Source: Pseudoalteromonas sp. MMG007 (lineage in GTDB: Bacteria > Pseudomonadota > Gammaproteobacteria > Enterobacterales > Alteromonadaceae). Taken from it: DNA of 64,000 nt. Positions 17,692-27,031 of the stretch are shown here, one piece after another. The notes beneath the pieces are model-generated. The model was not told where the DNA came from and searched no databases. It saw only the letters and a program-made list of their open reading frames with translations. Location of the stretch: the NCBI RefSeq assembly GCF_018100985.1, contig NZ_JAGJEI010000007.1:62001-126000 (forward strand). The letters run 5' to 3'. Positions within the stretch are counted from its first letter, which is position 1. The number at the start of each line of letters is the position of its first letter. A program made the position numbers and the translations under genes.

Positions 17692-18429
17692 TTAACAAGG
17701 CTTAACGATTGCCGCCGCTTTAGCGAGTGCGTCATTATTTAAAATAGTAATAAATTTACCTTCAACTTTGATTAAATCAGCTTTTTGGAAACGACTTAAT
17801 AATCGACTAATGGTTTCAACAGTTAAACCTAAGTAATTACCAATTTCGCCACGAGTCATGGTAAATCTGAACTCTTTGCGCGAAAAGCCACGTTCACCGA
17901 AACGCTCTGAAAGATTATAAATAAAACTGGCTAAGCGCTCTTCTGCCGATTTTTTATTAAGCAGTAATAGCATTTCTTGATCGTAGGTTATTTCGCTACT
18001 CATTAAGCGCATTATTTGCTGGCGTAACTTAGGTAATTTACCAGCGAGTTCATCAAGGGTATCAAATGGAATTTCGCATACCATAGAGGTTTCTAGTGCC
18101 TGAGAGAAGCTTTGGTGAGCCATTTTACTTATCGCATCAAAACCAACTAAATCACCCGCTAAATGAAAGCCAGTAATTTGCTCATCGCCTTGCTCTGAGA
18201 GTGTATAAGATTTAAATGAGCCAGAACGTACAGCGTAAATAGCCTGCAAAGGTGCACCAGATTCAAATAAATAGTCACCTTTATGCAGTGGTTTTTTTCG
18301 CTCAATAATTTCGTCAAGCTTATCCATTTCTTGGCCATTTAACGAAAATGGCAGACATAACTGGCTTATACTGCAATTATTACAGCTAATAGCACAGTTA
18401 CTTTTAGCGCGACTTTGAGAGAAATCCAT
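17692..18429 (-). CDS. fnr: FNR-type oxygen-sensing transcription regulator (Fnr/EtrA)
   Basis: 245 residues, Crp/FNR family. The N-terminal cluster motif [14 protein letters not shown] supplies Cys16, Cys19 and Cys25 (Cys12 is the extra one also seen in E. coli), and the fourth ligand is the Cys in [13 protein letters not shown]. The helix-turn-helix has the FNR specificity residues E..SR in [13 protein letters not shown], so it should bind TTGAT-N4-ATCAA. An oxygen-labile [4Fe-4S] cluster controls dimerisation in this family. The neighbouring cbb3 oxidase genes are a classic FNR target, and a candidate box lies upstream of ccoN. Confidence 0.96.
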   Translation of the reverse strand: MDFSQSRAKSNCAISCNNCSISQLCLPFSLNGQEMDKLDEIIERKKPLHKGDYLFESGAPLQAIYAVRSGSFKSYTLSEQGDEQITGFHLAGDLVGFDAISKMAHQSFSQALETSMVCEIPFDTLDELAGKLPKLRQQIMRLMSSEITYDQEMLLLLNKKSAEERLASFIYNLSERFGERGFSRKEFRFTMTRGEIGNYLGLTVETISRLLSRFQKADLIKVEGKFITILNNDALAKAAAIVKPC

Positions 18430-18497
18430 AATTTAATCCGTTTTAGTTATTATATACACTGAGGCAAATAAACCTTCAAGGCTGATACATTCTAAGA

Positions 18498-19169
18498 TTA
18501 ATGTACTAGCTTGTCGGTTGCAATAATCAATAAGTAGATACCATACCAAATTATAACGCTGCCTAATACAATTCGGGTCCATGGATGATTTATTATGCTG
18601 TTGAGTTTTTGAGCCGCTAAACCCAGTGTGATCATGGCTGGAAATGTACCAAGCGCAAAACATAACATTACAATAGCACCATCTAAGGCGGTTGGGCTCG
18701 TCATTGCCCACGTGAGCGCAGAATAAACCAAACCACACGGAAGCCAGCCCCATAATGCGCCATAACCCAATGCTTTAACTGTTGAGTCAACGGGCATTAA
18801 GTATTTATTAAGCTTAACAATATGTTGCCAAATAAGTGTTTTACCTATTTTCTCTAACCACTGCAATGTAGGCCCTAAGCGCATTATATAAACGCCTACT
18901 AGTAGCATAAAAATTGCGGCAATAAATGAAAGCGTGATAGAAAATGATGTGTTTTGTTTAGCAAACTGACTGCTTATACCTGCAACGAGTGCGCCTGCAA
19001 CCATGTAGCTTAATGCTCGCCCAATATTATAAGCGAATGAGTAGGTAAGTGTTTTTCGCTTGTTGCTGGCTAATTGTAAAGAGCTTGCAATACCTCCGCA
19101 CATAGCAAGGCAGTGGCCGCTACCAATTAGGCCCATTAAAAAAGCGCTAATATAAAGAGGGTCAATCAT
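18498..19169 (-). CDS. UreH/TauE-SafE-like membrane protein of the cbb3 maturation cluster
   Basis: 223 residues with about six transmembrane helices. The N-terminal MGLIGSGHCLAMCGGIASSL carries the CxxxCGG-type signature of the family usually annotated as sulfite exporter TauE/SafE or cytochrome biogenesis transmembrane protein (UreH_2). I start it at ATG 19169 (MIDPLYISAFLMGL), which overlaps the ccoS stop by 8 nt; the longer frame from 19202 would run far into ccoS. Members next to ccoS are thought to help copper or haem handling for cbb3 oxidase, but the exact role is not established. It is last in the ccoH-ccoI-ccoS run, just before fnr. Confidence 0.85.
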   Translation of the reverse strand: MIDPLYISAFLMGLIGSGHCLAMCGGIASSLQLASNKRKTLTYSFAYNIGRALSYMVAGALVAGISSQFAKQNTSFSITLSFIAAIFMLLVGVYIMRLGPTLQWLEKIGKTLIWQHIVKLNKYLMPVDSTVKALGYGALWGWLPCGLVYSALTWAMTSPTALDGAIVMLCFALGTFPAMITLGLAAQKLNSIINHPWTRIVLGSVIIWYGIYLLIIATDKLVH

Positions 19170-19329
19170 TACTTTTGTTGTGCTGCTCTTTATCGTCTTC
19201 AAACAAAATACTGTGACCTTGTTTGTTTAAATCAGAAAATTGCTCGCTTTTAACAGCCCAAAAAAATACGCCAATAGCAATAATGACGAACAATATAGCA
19301 ATGGGGATCAAAATATAAATTATGCTCAT
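19162..19329 (-). CDS. ccoS: cbb3 oxidase maturation protein CcoS
   Basis: 55 residues, too short for most gene callers. It begins MSIIYILIPIAILFVIIAIG (one transmembrane segment), then VFFWAVKSEQFSDLNKQG, the hallmark of CcoS (FWAV...GQF/Q-DL...G). The start overlaps the ccoI stop as ATGA and the stop overlaps the next gene by 8 nt, so translation is likely coupled. CcoS is required for cofactor insertion into cbb3 oxidase in Rhodobacter. Confidence 0.93.
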   Translation of the reverse strand: MSIIYILIPIAILFVIIAIGVFFWAVKSEQFSDLNKQGHSILFEDDKEQHNKSND

Positions 19330-21701
19330 AACTTTAAAAGCCTTAGTGAATTGCTAATAACAATGATTGAGCTGGCAGACATTCCAATAACGGCCATCCA
19401 TGGAGCAACAAGGCCAAGAGCTGCCAGCGGCAATATTGATGCATTATACAACAAAGACAGGGCAAGGTTTTGCTTAATAATACGCCTAGTTTGCTTAGCC
19501 ACATTTAATAGGTGATCAATTGACGCTAAGTCACTATTTAGCAGTACAACATCAGCACTATTTTTAGAAATATCAGCGCCGGTTTCCATCGCAATAGATA
19601 AATGGACACTGGCAAATACGGGGCTGTCGTTAATGCCATCACCGACCATTGCAACCACCTCATTTTGCGATGACCACTGCTCTACAGCAGTTTGTTTATC
19701 TTTAGGTGAGAGGCCTGTTTGCACACTTTCAAGTTTTAGCTGCTTAGCAATTTTTTGCCCTGCATCTGAAGCATCACCCGTTAGCATATGGCAGCTTAAA
19801 TTTTGCGACTGCAAAGCGCTAATAAGTTTTGTTGCATCACTTTTTACTTTATCAACAAAATAAAAGCGAGCGACTACCTGTTTATTTATGTACAAACTGG
19901 CTTGGGCGTTGGTTTTTTTACTTTCAAACCAGCCGCTTTTACCAATAGCGTAATGGTTGGCTTCATTTTGTGCGCTAATACCGAGGCCTGGATGCACCTC
20001 TATATTATTTAAATCATGCTGAGCGGGGGTATATTCGTTAAATGCACTCGCTATAGGGTGCTCAGAGTAACGCTCAAGCTGAGCCGCTATTTTTAAAACA
20101 TCAGCTTTGCTGTAGTTATCATCAAGTATATCTACCGCGTCGAGTGTAAATTTCCCTTGGGTAAGCGTGCCTGTTTTATCAAAAGCAAATAATGTTAATT
20201 GTGAGAGCGTTTCAAGTACATGCGCTTGCTTTATCAATATGCCTTTTCGGGTAAGTGTTGCAACGGCGCAAGTAAGTGCGGTTGGAATAGCTAAACTCAA
20301 AGCACATGGGCAAGTGGCAACCAGTACAGAAATAGTGATCCAAAATGCGTGCTCAGGGTCTATTTGATACCAACCAATAGCAGTTATCGAGGCAAATATA
20401 AGTAAAGATGCAATAAACCACTGAGCTACTTTATCAGTTATCTCCACTAATTTAGGGCGCTTAGTTAACGCATTGTGTTGCAAGCGAATAATTTGGTTTA
20501 AAAGCGTGTTTTGGCCAATTTTATTAATTTTTATTTCTATTACGCCATCGTGATTAACGCAGCCCGCATAAACATTGTGACCAATAAATTTAGTAACGGG
20601 TTGATGCTCGCCGGTCATCATTGACTCATCAACTGTTGTTTTACCTTTAACTAGCTCACCGTCGGCTGGGATTGTTTCACCGGCTTTTATGAGTACTATA
20701 TCGTTTAGTTTTAGTTTTTTTGCCGCAATAATGTGCTCATTACCGTTTTCATCGAGTGTGCGGGCAGTAAGAGGGAGTAGTTTTTGTAAGTTAGCTGTAA
20801 ATTCACTGGCCTTTAATCGGGCTCTAAATTCTAAGTATTTACCTAGCAATAGCAAAAAGGTAAACATGCAAACCGATTCAAAATAAACTTCGCCCACTTG
20901 CATAAACGTAGCATAGCAACTTGCCCCATAAGCTCCAAAAATAGCAAGCGATACGGGTAAATCCATGTTGAGTTGTTTGGCTTTCAAACCATTAATGGCA
21001 TTAGTTAAAAAAGGTAGCGCGCTGTACAAAATAACCGGTGAGGCAAGCACTAAGCTTATCCACCTAAAATATTGCTCAAAGTTGCTATCCATTCCTGAAA
21101 ACATGCCAAAGTACATGGCAAAGGCAAACATCATTACTTGCATGGTCATTAGCCCAGCAACACCTAAGCGACGAATATACGCTTTAGCTGTTTGCTGTTT
21201 TTGTTGGGCTTCTGTATCAGCTTGAAACGGGTAGGCTTTGTAGCCAATTTTAGCCAAAGAGGTAATGATTTCGCTCAGTGGTGTGTTTGTTTTATCCCAC
21301 TGGATCATAGCGCGATTAGTTGAGGTGTTTACGTCAACGCGCTTAACTGTTTTTAGGCTTAGTAATTGTTTTTCGATAAGCCAGGCACACGCTGCACAGG
21401 TAATGCCCTCAACACTTAATAATACTTCAGAGATGCTGTCGTTTGTGGCTATAAACTCATCTTGTATGTCTTCATTATCGTAGCTTTTTATAAACGTGAG
21501 TTGCTCAGGTACTAATTGCTCTACTTTACCGGCTCGAACAGTGCGGTATTTGTAGTAGTCGGTCATGCCTTGATCAACAATGTTTTGTGCAACTGCTTGG
21601 CAGCCAATACAACACATTGGCTGTACCGTGTTATCTATAATAACAGTGGCACTGAACCCTTTAGGCACACTTTCAAGGCAATGAAAGCAAGAAGTACTCA
21701 T
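19326..21701 (-). CDS. ccoI: Copper-transporting P1B-type ATPase CcoI (FixI)
   Basis: 791 residues. Order of features: an N-terminal Cys-rich metal-binding domain (CFHC, CCIGC, YYKYR), an HMA domain with GITCAACAW near residues 100-106, eight predicted membrane helices, the transport motif ATCPCALSLAIP, phosphorylation site DKTGTLTQG, TGEH actuator loop (MMTGEHQP), and hinge MVGDGINDSP. CcoI exports copper for the CuB site of cbb3 oxidase at the inner membrane. It lies 8 nt after ccoH and overlaps ccoS, in the maturation part of the locus. Confidence 0.96.
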   Translation of the reverse strand: MSTSCFHCLESVPKGFSATVIIDNTVQPMCCIGCQAVAQNIVDQGMTDYYKYRTVRAGKVEQLVPEQLTFIKSYDNEDIQDEFIATNDSISEVLLSVEGITCAACAWLIEKQLLSLKTVKRVDVNTSTNRAMIQWDKTNTPLSEIITSLAKIGYKAYPFQADTEAQQKQQTAKAYIRRLGVAGLMTMQVMMFAFAMYFGMFSGMDSNFEQYFRWISLVLASPVILYSALPFLTNAINGLKAKQLNMDLPVSLAIFGAYGASCYATFMQVGEVYFESVCMFTFLLLLGKYLEFRARLKASEFTANLQKLLPLTARTLDENGNEHIIAAKKLKLNDIVLIKAGETIPADGELVKGKTTVDESMMTGEHQPVTKFIGHNVYAGCVNHDGVIEIKINKIGQNTLLNQIIRLQHNALTKRPKLVEITDKVAQWFIASLLIFASITAIGWYQIDPEHAFWITISVLVATCPCALSLAIPTALTCAVATLTRKGILIKQAHVLETLSQLTLFAFDKTGTLTQGKFTLDAVDILDDNYSKADVLKIAAQLERYSEHPIASAFNEYTPAQHDLNNIEVHPGLGISAQNEANHYAIGKSGWFESKKTNAQASLYINKQVVARFYFVDKVKSDATKLISALQSQNLSCHMLTGDASDAGQKIAKQLKLESVQTGLSPKDKQTAVEQWSSQNEVVAMVGDGINDSPVFASVHLSIAMETGADISKNSADVVLLNSDLASIDHLLNVAKQTRRIIKQNLALSLLYNASILPLAALGLVAPWMAVIGMSASSIIVISNSLRLLKL

Positions 21702-21709
21702 ATTTACTA

Positions 21710-22201
21710 CTACTTATAATTAGGCGTAACTAACAAAGGCTGCTCTGTAGGAAGTGTGATGTTTTCTTTTAACTTCCAGCTGCCATCTATAGGCTCTATA
21801 AACACAGAGTAGGCGCCCGGCGTGTAGTTTTCGAGTAGAGCTGTAAATTCTTTATTAGCATTTGCAGTTAGTGTAGCGGCAAAGTCATGGGCTTTAATGG
21901 TGCGATGATAAAATGATAATTTTAACGCAGGTACATTACTATAATCGCCTTTAGTGAATTTAAAACTAACACGTTCATCAGTCACATTAAGCTCACCATG
22001 TAAAAATAGAGCTTTGGCTTTTTCAAACTTAGTAAGCTCTAAATTAATAGCTTTACCTTTTTTATAGTAATCATCTACCACCATATCTGGGCCATTACCC
22101 ACAGCAGTAATAATTAATGTTATGCACCCAATAATGGCCGCGAGCGGGAAAAAGATTAAAAACCAAGGCCAAAAATTTTTATACCACGGAGTAGGTTGCA
22201 T
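21710..22201 (-). CDS. ccoH: FixH/CcoH family cbb3 maturation protein
   Basis: 163 residues: N-terminal segment PWYKNFWPWFLIFFPLAAIIGCITLIITAV spans the membrane once, followed by VVDDYYKKGKAINLEL, a conserved FixH motif, and a periplasmic beta-rich domain. CcoH stabilises the assembling cbb3 complex together with CcoI and CcoS. It lies downstream of the ccoP terminator and starts the maturation genes. The CcoG ferredoxin-like gene usually next to ccoH is not present here. Confidence 0.92.
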   Translation of the reverse strand: MQPTPWYKNFWPWFLIFFPLAAIIGCITLIITAVGNGPDMVVDDYYKKGKAINLELTKFEKAKALFLHGELNVTDERVSFKFTKGDYSNVPALKLSFYHRTIKAHDFAATLTANANKEFTALLENYTPGAYSVFIEPIDGSWKLKENITLPTEQPLLVTPNYK

Positions 22202-22260
22202 AGTTGCTCTAAAATTAGTTTAGGTGGGGTTATTTTATAGCAAATATTTGTAAAAGACTA

Positions 22261-22290
22261 AAAAAAAGCCTCCGACTGGAGGCTTTTTTG
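22261..22290 (-). terminator. Terminator between ccoP and ccoH
   Basis: 8-bp stem AAGCCTCC / GGAGGCTT with a GACT loop, flanked by A and T runs on either side so it can act in both directions. It separates the structural ccoNOQP genes from the maturation genes. Confidence 0.85.
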
Positions 22291-22342
22291 ATCTGGATTA
22301 ATCTATTGAAATAAAAAGATTAATTATTGGTTAACCCAATGT

Positions 22343-23377
22343 TTACTGATCTTGCGATAAGCTGTAAACATACGCAGTTAACAAGTGAATTTTATCTTCA
22401 CCTAAAATGTCTTTCCATGCTGGCATAACACCGGCGCGGCCATGGTTAAGCGTTTCTTCAACAGCGCGTTGAGAGCCACCATATAACCAAATGTTATCTG
22501 TTAGGTTAGGTGCACCAAACGGAAGGTTATGCGCAACCGACCCTTTACCATCAGCACCGTGACACGCTGCACACATGGCAAACTTAGCGGCACCAGCGGC
22601 TGCATCTTTTTGGTTAACAGTACGACCTGAAAGGCTTAAAACATGAGCCGTCATTTCTTTAACGCCTTGCTCACCAAGTGCAGCGCCCCAAGAAGGCATT
22701 GCAGCTATACGACCATAAAGAAGCGTTTCTTTAATTTTGTCAGGTGAGCCACCGTATAACCAATCTTTATCAGTTAGGTTAGGGAAACCAGTTCCACCAC
22801 GGGCATCAGAGCCATGACACTGAGCACAGTTTTGCGAAAATAAGCGCTGACCAATTTCAAGTGCTAATTGGCCATCTGTTTGCTCGTGTTTATCACCATT
22901 TTCAAGAGCAACTTGCTGCGCTGCATCACCTTCAAATTTAGAATTAACTAAATCTAAAACGGGTACTTGTGCAAGTTTGTTGAAAATAGGACCAAAACGC
23001 TCTTGTGCAGCCTCATACTCTTTATCAAGTTTAACATAGCGGCCTTCTTCAGCAGCTAGTTTTGTTGCTTCTTTAGACTCAGCTAAAGAGGTAATACCTT
23101 GGTTAGAGCTGGTCCATTTACCTAAACCTTCCCAGTTACCTAAACCTGGGTAAGCTGCAAGATAATATACAGACCATATGAATGTCGCAAAGAACATATA
23201 TGTCCACCACTTTGGTAGCGGATTGTTCAGCTCTGTAATACCGTCATATTCATGCCCACAATCTTCACCTTCTTTTACGCCAGCATAGTTTTTAAGGTTC
23301 CAAACTAATAAGCTAAAGATGATAACTAAACAGGCTAGGGTTAAAACAATAACCCAAATACTCCAAAAGCTAGTCAT
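22343..23377 (-). CDS. ccoP: cbb3-type cytochrome c oxidase, dihaem subunit III (CcoP)
   Basis: 344 residues. Two transmembrane helices (about 5-26 and 57-76), the two-helix form found in many gammaproteobacteria, then two cytochrome c domains with haem sites CAQCH (Cys184, Cys187, His188) and CAACH (Cys269, Cys272, His273), with Met ligands in IAAMPSWG and GVMPAWKD. It passes electrons from soluble cytochrome c to CcoO. The start overlaps the ccoQ stop (ATGA); a terminator follows the stop. Confidence 0.97.
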   Translation of the reverse strand: MTSFWSIWVIVLTLACLVIIFSLLVWNLKNYAGVKEGEDCGHEYDGITELNNPLPKWWTYMFFATFIWSVYYLAAYPGLGNWEGLGKWTSSNQGITSLAESKEATKLAAEEGRYVKLDKEYEAAQERFGPIFNKLAQVPVLDLVNSKFEGDAAQQVALENGDKHEQTDGQLALEIGQRLFSQNCAQCHGSDARGGTGFPNLTDKDWLYGGSPDKIKETLLYGRIAAMPSWGAALGEQGVKEMTAHVLSLSGRTVNQKDAAAGAAKFAMCAACHGADGKGSVAHNLPFGAPNLTDNIWLYGGSQRAVEETLNHGRAGVMPAWKDILGEDKIHLLTAYVYSLSQDQ

Positions 23378-23559
23378 TTTTCAGACTCCTTTTCCTCGTT
23401 AGAGAGTGTGTTGTTATGTTTTTTTTCATCTTCAAAAATGGCATTAGCAGCGTCATCAAAACGATTTTTGCTACGTTTGCTGTATGCCCATACAACAATC
23501 ACAATAAACAATACTAAAATTACCAGAGTCAAAATGCCTCTGTATGTTCCGTAATCCAT
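23374..23559 (-). CDS. ccoQ: cbb3-type cytochrome oxidase subunit CcoQ
   Basis: 61 residues with one transmembrane helix (ILTLVILVLFIVIVVWAYS) and a charged cytoplasmic tail containing the conserved SKRSKNRFDDAANAIFEDE, typical of CcoQ/FixQ. It protects or stabilises the oxidase complex. Between ccoO (6 nt upstream) and ccoP (4-nt overlap). Confidence 0.95.
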   Translation of the reverse strand: MDYGTYRGILTLVILVLFIVIVVWAYSKRSKNRFDDAANAIFEDEKKHNNTLSNEEKESEK

Positions 23560-23565
23560 AATTTT

Positions 23566-24243
23566 TTACTTCAAGTGGGTGCCAAGTTGCTGTAAATACG
23601 CGATCAAGGCTTGCATTTCTGTTGCGCCTTCGCCGTTATTCATAGCGTTAACTTTTTCAACATCTGCTTGAAGCTCTTCGTCGCTGCCATAACCTAAGCC
23701 CGGATGTTTAGGGTTTTCAGGGTTGATAGCAAAAGTATCACGGAAAATTTGTAGTTTTTTCAGAGTTAGGCTGGTATCAACCGTTGTCTCTGCTAACCAA
23801 GGAAAACCTGGCATGTTCGACTCAGGAACCACGGCACGTGGGTCAACTAAGTGTGCATAATGCCAATCGTCCGAATAACGTTTACCTACACGAGCAAGGT
23901 CAGGACCAGTACGTTTAGAACCCCATTGGAAAGGGTGATCCCATACTGACTCGCCAGCTACAGAGTAGTGACCGTAACGCTCAACTTCGTCGCGAAAAGG
24001 ACGGATCATTTGTGAGTGACAGTTGTAACAACCTTCACGTACATAAATGTCTCTGCCTTCCATTTCTAGCGCGTTAAGTGGGCGCAGGCCTTCAACAGGT
24101 TTAGTTGTATCGTCTTGGAACATTAGCGGAGTAATTTCAACTAATGCACCAAAACTAATAGCAAAAACAGTAAGAATAGCCATTAGGCCAACGTTCTTTT
24201 CTACTATTTCATGTTTGTTTTGTGAATTTTTATTGCTCATCAT
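23566..24243 (-). CDS. ccoO: cbb3-type cytochrome c oxidase, monohaem subunit II (CcoO)
   Basis: 225 residues: one N-terminal membrane anchor ([19 protein letters not shown]), then the monohaem cytochrome c domain with CYNCH (Cys72, Cys75, His76) in [18 protein letters not shown] and the probable Met ligand in [10 protein letters not shown]. It relays electrons to CcoN. Two adjacent ATG codons could start it. Separated from ccoN by 9 nt. Confidence 0.97.
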   Translation of the reverse strand: MMSNKNSQNKHEIVEKNVGLMAILTVFAISFGALVEITPLMFQDDTTKPVEGLRPLNALEMEGRDIYVREGCYNCHSQMIRPFRDEVERYGHYSVAGESVWDHPFQWGSKRTGPDLARVGKRYSDDWHYAHLVDPRAVVPESNMPGFPWLAETTVDTSLTLKKLQIFRDTFAINPENPKHPGLGYGSDEELQADVEKVNAMNNGEGATEMQALIAYLQQLGTHLK

Positions 24244-24252
24244 CTCACTCCG

Positions 24253-25686
24253 TTATGCTAATTGTGCTTGCGCGTCTAACTTCAGTGATTCTTTTTCAGC
24301 TGAAATTGTACGGAAAACGTTATAAGCCATAACTAACATACCTGTTACGATGAATACACCGCCTACAAAACGCATAATGTAGAAAGGATGCGACGCTTCT
24401 AAAGACTGAACAAAGCTATACATTAATGTACCGTCAGAGTTAACTGCGCGCCACATTAGACCTTGCATTACACCAGAGATCCACATTGCAACAATGTAAA
24501 GTACAACACCTACCGTGTGTAACCAGAAGTGGGTGTTAACCAATTTAACGCTGTACATACGACCTTGTGCGAATAACGCGGGGATAAGGTGGTAAATAGC
24601 ACCAATTGAAATCATAGCAACCCAACCTAATGCACCTGAATGTACATGGCCGATTGTCCAATCTGTGTAGTGAGATAACGCATTCACAGATTTAATTGCC
24701 ATCATAGGGCCTTCAAACGTAGACATACCGTAGAAAGACAATGAAACAACTAAGAAACGAAGTACTGGGTCGGTGCGAAGCTTATGCCAAGCGCCAGACA
24801 GCGTCATAATACCGTTAATCATACCACCCCAAGATGGAACGAATAAGATAATAGACATAACCATACCTAAACTCTGCGTCCAATCAGGAAGTGCAGTGTA
24901 ATGAAGGTGATGAGGACCAGCCCAAATATATAATGAAATAAGTGCCCAAAAATGAACTACCGATAAACGGTATGAGTAAACTGGGCGGCCAGCTTGCTTT
25001 GGTACAAAGTAATACATCATACCTAAGAAACCAGCAGTTAGTAGGAAACCTACAGCGTTGTGACCGTACCACCACTGAACCATTGCATCTACCGCACCTG
25101 CGTAAATAGAGTATGATTTAGTTAACGATACTGGTACTGCCATGCTGTTTACAATGTGTAGCACTGCAACAGTAATAATAAAGCCAGCGTAGAACCAGTT
25201 AGCAACATATATGTGCGACACTTTACGCTTAATTAAAGTACCAAAAAATACTATTGCGTACACTATCCAAACCACTGCGATTAAAATATCGATTGGCCAT
25301 TCAAGTTCTGCGTATTCTTTTGAGCTAGTAATACCAAGAGGTAAAGTGATTACTGCTAGTACAATAACTAACTGCCAGCCCCAAAACGAAAAGGCGGCAA
25401 GTTTGTCTGAGAAAAGACGCGTTTGACAAGTACGTTGAACGACGTAATAAGACGTCGCAAAAAGTGCACTGGTACCAAATGCGAAAATTACTGCGTTCGT
25501 GTGTAACGGACGTAGTCGAGAGTAAGTTAACCATGGTGTATCAAAGTTAAGTGCTGGCCAAGCTAATTGGGCAGCAATCAGAACCCCAATACTCATGCCA
25601 ACGATGCCCCAAATCACTGTCATAATAGCGAATTGGCGTACAACCTTATAGTTATACTCAGTTTGTGATGCTACTGTTTGGCTCAT
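24253..25686 (-). CDS. ccoN: cbb3-type cytochrome c oxidase catalytic subunit I (CcoN)
   Basis: 477 residues with about twelve transmembrane helices. It holds low-spin haem b, high-spin haem b3 and CuB; conserved His-containing stretches are visible ([61 protein letters not shown]). It reduces oxygen to water with high affinity and pumps protons, suited to microaerobic respiration. First gene of ccoNOQP; an FNR-like box lies upstream. Confidence 0.98.
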   Translation of the reverse strand: MSQTVASQTEYNYKVVRQFAIMTVIWGIVGMSIGVLIAAQLAWPALNFDTPWLTYSRLRPLHTNAVIFAFGTSALFATSYYVVQRTCQTRLFSDKLAAFSFWGWQLVIVLAVITLPLGITSSKEYAELEWPIDILIAVVWIVYAIVFFGTLIKRKVSHIYVANWFYAGFIITVAVLHIVNSMAVPVSLTKSYSIYAGAVDAMVQWWYGHNAVGFLLTAGFLGMMYYFVPKQAGRPVYSYRLSVVHFWALISLYIWAGPHHLHYTALPDWTQSLGMVMSIILFVPSWGGMINGIMTLSGAWHKLRTDPVLRFLVVSLSFYGMSTFEGPMMAIKSVNALSHYTDWTIGHVHSGALGWVAMISIGAIYHLIPALFAQGRMYSVKLVNTHFWLHTVGVVLYIVAMWISGVMQGLMWRAVNSDGTLMYSFVQSLEASHPFYIMRFVGGVFIVTGMLVMAYNVFRTISAEKESLKLDAQAQLA

Positions 25687-26027
25687 TTTCTGGCTTCCGC
25701 TGCAATAAATGCGTTTAGAAATGAATTACCCACTTTAAAAAAGTGGGGCCTACTATTTTTCTCAAGCGTGTTACCTAAAACGTTCAAAGCGTGAATGCTT
25801 CAGAAAACAAACTCGAGAAACCCTTATTTTTTGCGGGTGAAATGATAAATTTTTTGGCCTAAAAAAGATAGGTCAATTACATAAAATTATGACATCAATC
25901 AAACTTTGTGAGCTTGTTGTTTATTTTTTGATACAGTTTGTGCCTAATTTTCACTAATAGTAACACTCACACTTGTTATTTATAGTCGTGATTATTAGTA
26001 TTTGCTTTTCTTTGGTGCGACATTGTT
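25687..26027. other. Divergent intergenic region between ccoN and a lipoprotein gene
   Basis: 341 nt containing the candidate FNR box. The ccoN leader would be about 170 nt. The plus-strand gene at 26028 has no strong ribosome-binding site; nothing else is recognised. Confidence 0.5.
25865..25902 (-). promoter_or_regulatory. Candidate FNR box and -10 element upstream of ccoN
   Basis: On the minus strand TTGATTGATGTCAT (25902-25889) has a perfect left half of the FNR consensus TTGAT-N4-ATCAA and 3 of 5 matches on the right. A possible -10 TATCTT lies at 25870-25865, putting the box centre near -40 of the expected start, the class II activator position. fnr itself lies downstream of the same locus. 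Confidence 0.5.
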
Positions 26028-26453
26028 ATGCTTATATATAGGTTAAGTTTATTTACAGCGTTGATTTTTATATTAACAGCGTGTGATTTTTCTCAAAGTT
26101 CAGGCGGCAAATTACCTAAAAACGCCGAATGTGAACCTAATCTGCCTTGTACTTTTTCAAATGGTGTTAAAGTATGGTTAAGTGAGCGAAGCCTTTCACC
26201 AGAGACTCCATTTACTATTTTTAGCGACTTACCTGCAAACATACAAATTGAAGATGCCAAGCTTAAAGGCATCACTATGTATATGGGCTACATTCCACAA
26301 TTGTTCAAAAAAAATAATAATGTGTGGCAAAGCAATACGATGGTTGGTATTTGCTCAGAGCAAAACATGTTGTGGAGCTTAGAGCTAGTAGTGACAAACA
26401 ACGCCACAGCGCAAGTAGACACTCTCAACTATTATTTTTATGTCACTTACTAA
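26028..26453 (+). CDS. Predicted lipoprotein of unknown function
   Basis: 141 residues with a lipobox LTAC, lipid-attachment Cys19. The residue after the Cys is Asp, the classic Lol-avoidance signal in enterics, suggesting retention in the inner membrane. The mature part has two further Cys pairs (CEPNLPC and an isolated ICSEQ) and beta-type strands; the family is not known to me. It is divergent from ccoN and shares its regulatory region, so an accessory role in the oxidase or co-regulation with oxygen is possible but inferred only from position. Confidence 0.7.
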   Translation: MLIYRLSLFTALIFILTACDFSQSSGGKLPKNAECEPNLPCTFSNGVKVWLSERSLSPETPFTIFSDLPANIQIEDAKLKGITMYMGYIPQLFKKNNNVWQSNTMVGICSEQNMLWSLELVVTNNATAQVDTLNYYFYVTY

Positions 26454-27031
26454 ATTTTATATTCCCTATACTGTACGTTTTTTACTTTATTAAGATCATT
26501 AAAACTCAGTGTCTGATTTAAATCTATACAATTTTCACTCGTGGTAAAAGTAACCCTAAAAAGTTCAATTTTTAATTGCCGCTGAATAAAAAACAAATCC
26601 AAAATTCCTTCCTAAGTAACCAATTAAGACTATTTAACCACTTTCTATGCATAAATATGGTTAGTAATTAACATATAGTTTTACGCTTTTAATAATCTGC
26701 TGTGATCAAGTTGTTAATTTGTGTGGTTTTGGCTCTAAACCCGCTTGATTACACTTAATTACAAAGTTGTTTAGTTTGATTTCAACTGTGTTTTTTATGT
26801 TTCATAACTAAAGTACCTTTTTGTTATATATGGGTATTTATTAATTAACATTGAAACATCATGTAACCTATGTACCTAAAATGGTTGTTCCGTTTTATCG
26901 TGTGTTATAAATTACACTGCCGTTAAGTTTTCGTTCAGTTAAAGGCGCCTAAGTTGCCCCCCTGACTCACTATTATAATAAAAAGTGAGCATTACCAATT
27001 AAGGTAAATTTCCAACAAGTAGGGTTTATTC
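26454..27031. other. Long upstream region of the second TonB receptor
   Basis: 578 nt without a gene. It includes the candidate promoter near 26885 and, in the leader, a small hairpin with arms CTCACT / AGTGAG around 26965-26988. No riboswitch class is recognised. Confidence 0.5.
26885..26911 (+). promoter_or_regulatory. Candidate extended -10 promoter of the TonB receptor
   Basis: TGT-TATAAA (26903-26911) is an extended -10; a TTGTTC lies 15 nt upstream (26885-26890). It would give a leader of about 115 nt. Spacing is short, so confidence is modest. Confidence 0.35.

Noticed and set aside
18433..18753. 106-codon minus-strand frame overlapping the UreH-like gene
   Set aside because: Alternate frame of a membrane protein gene with no coding features of its own; the overlapping frame has clear family motifs.
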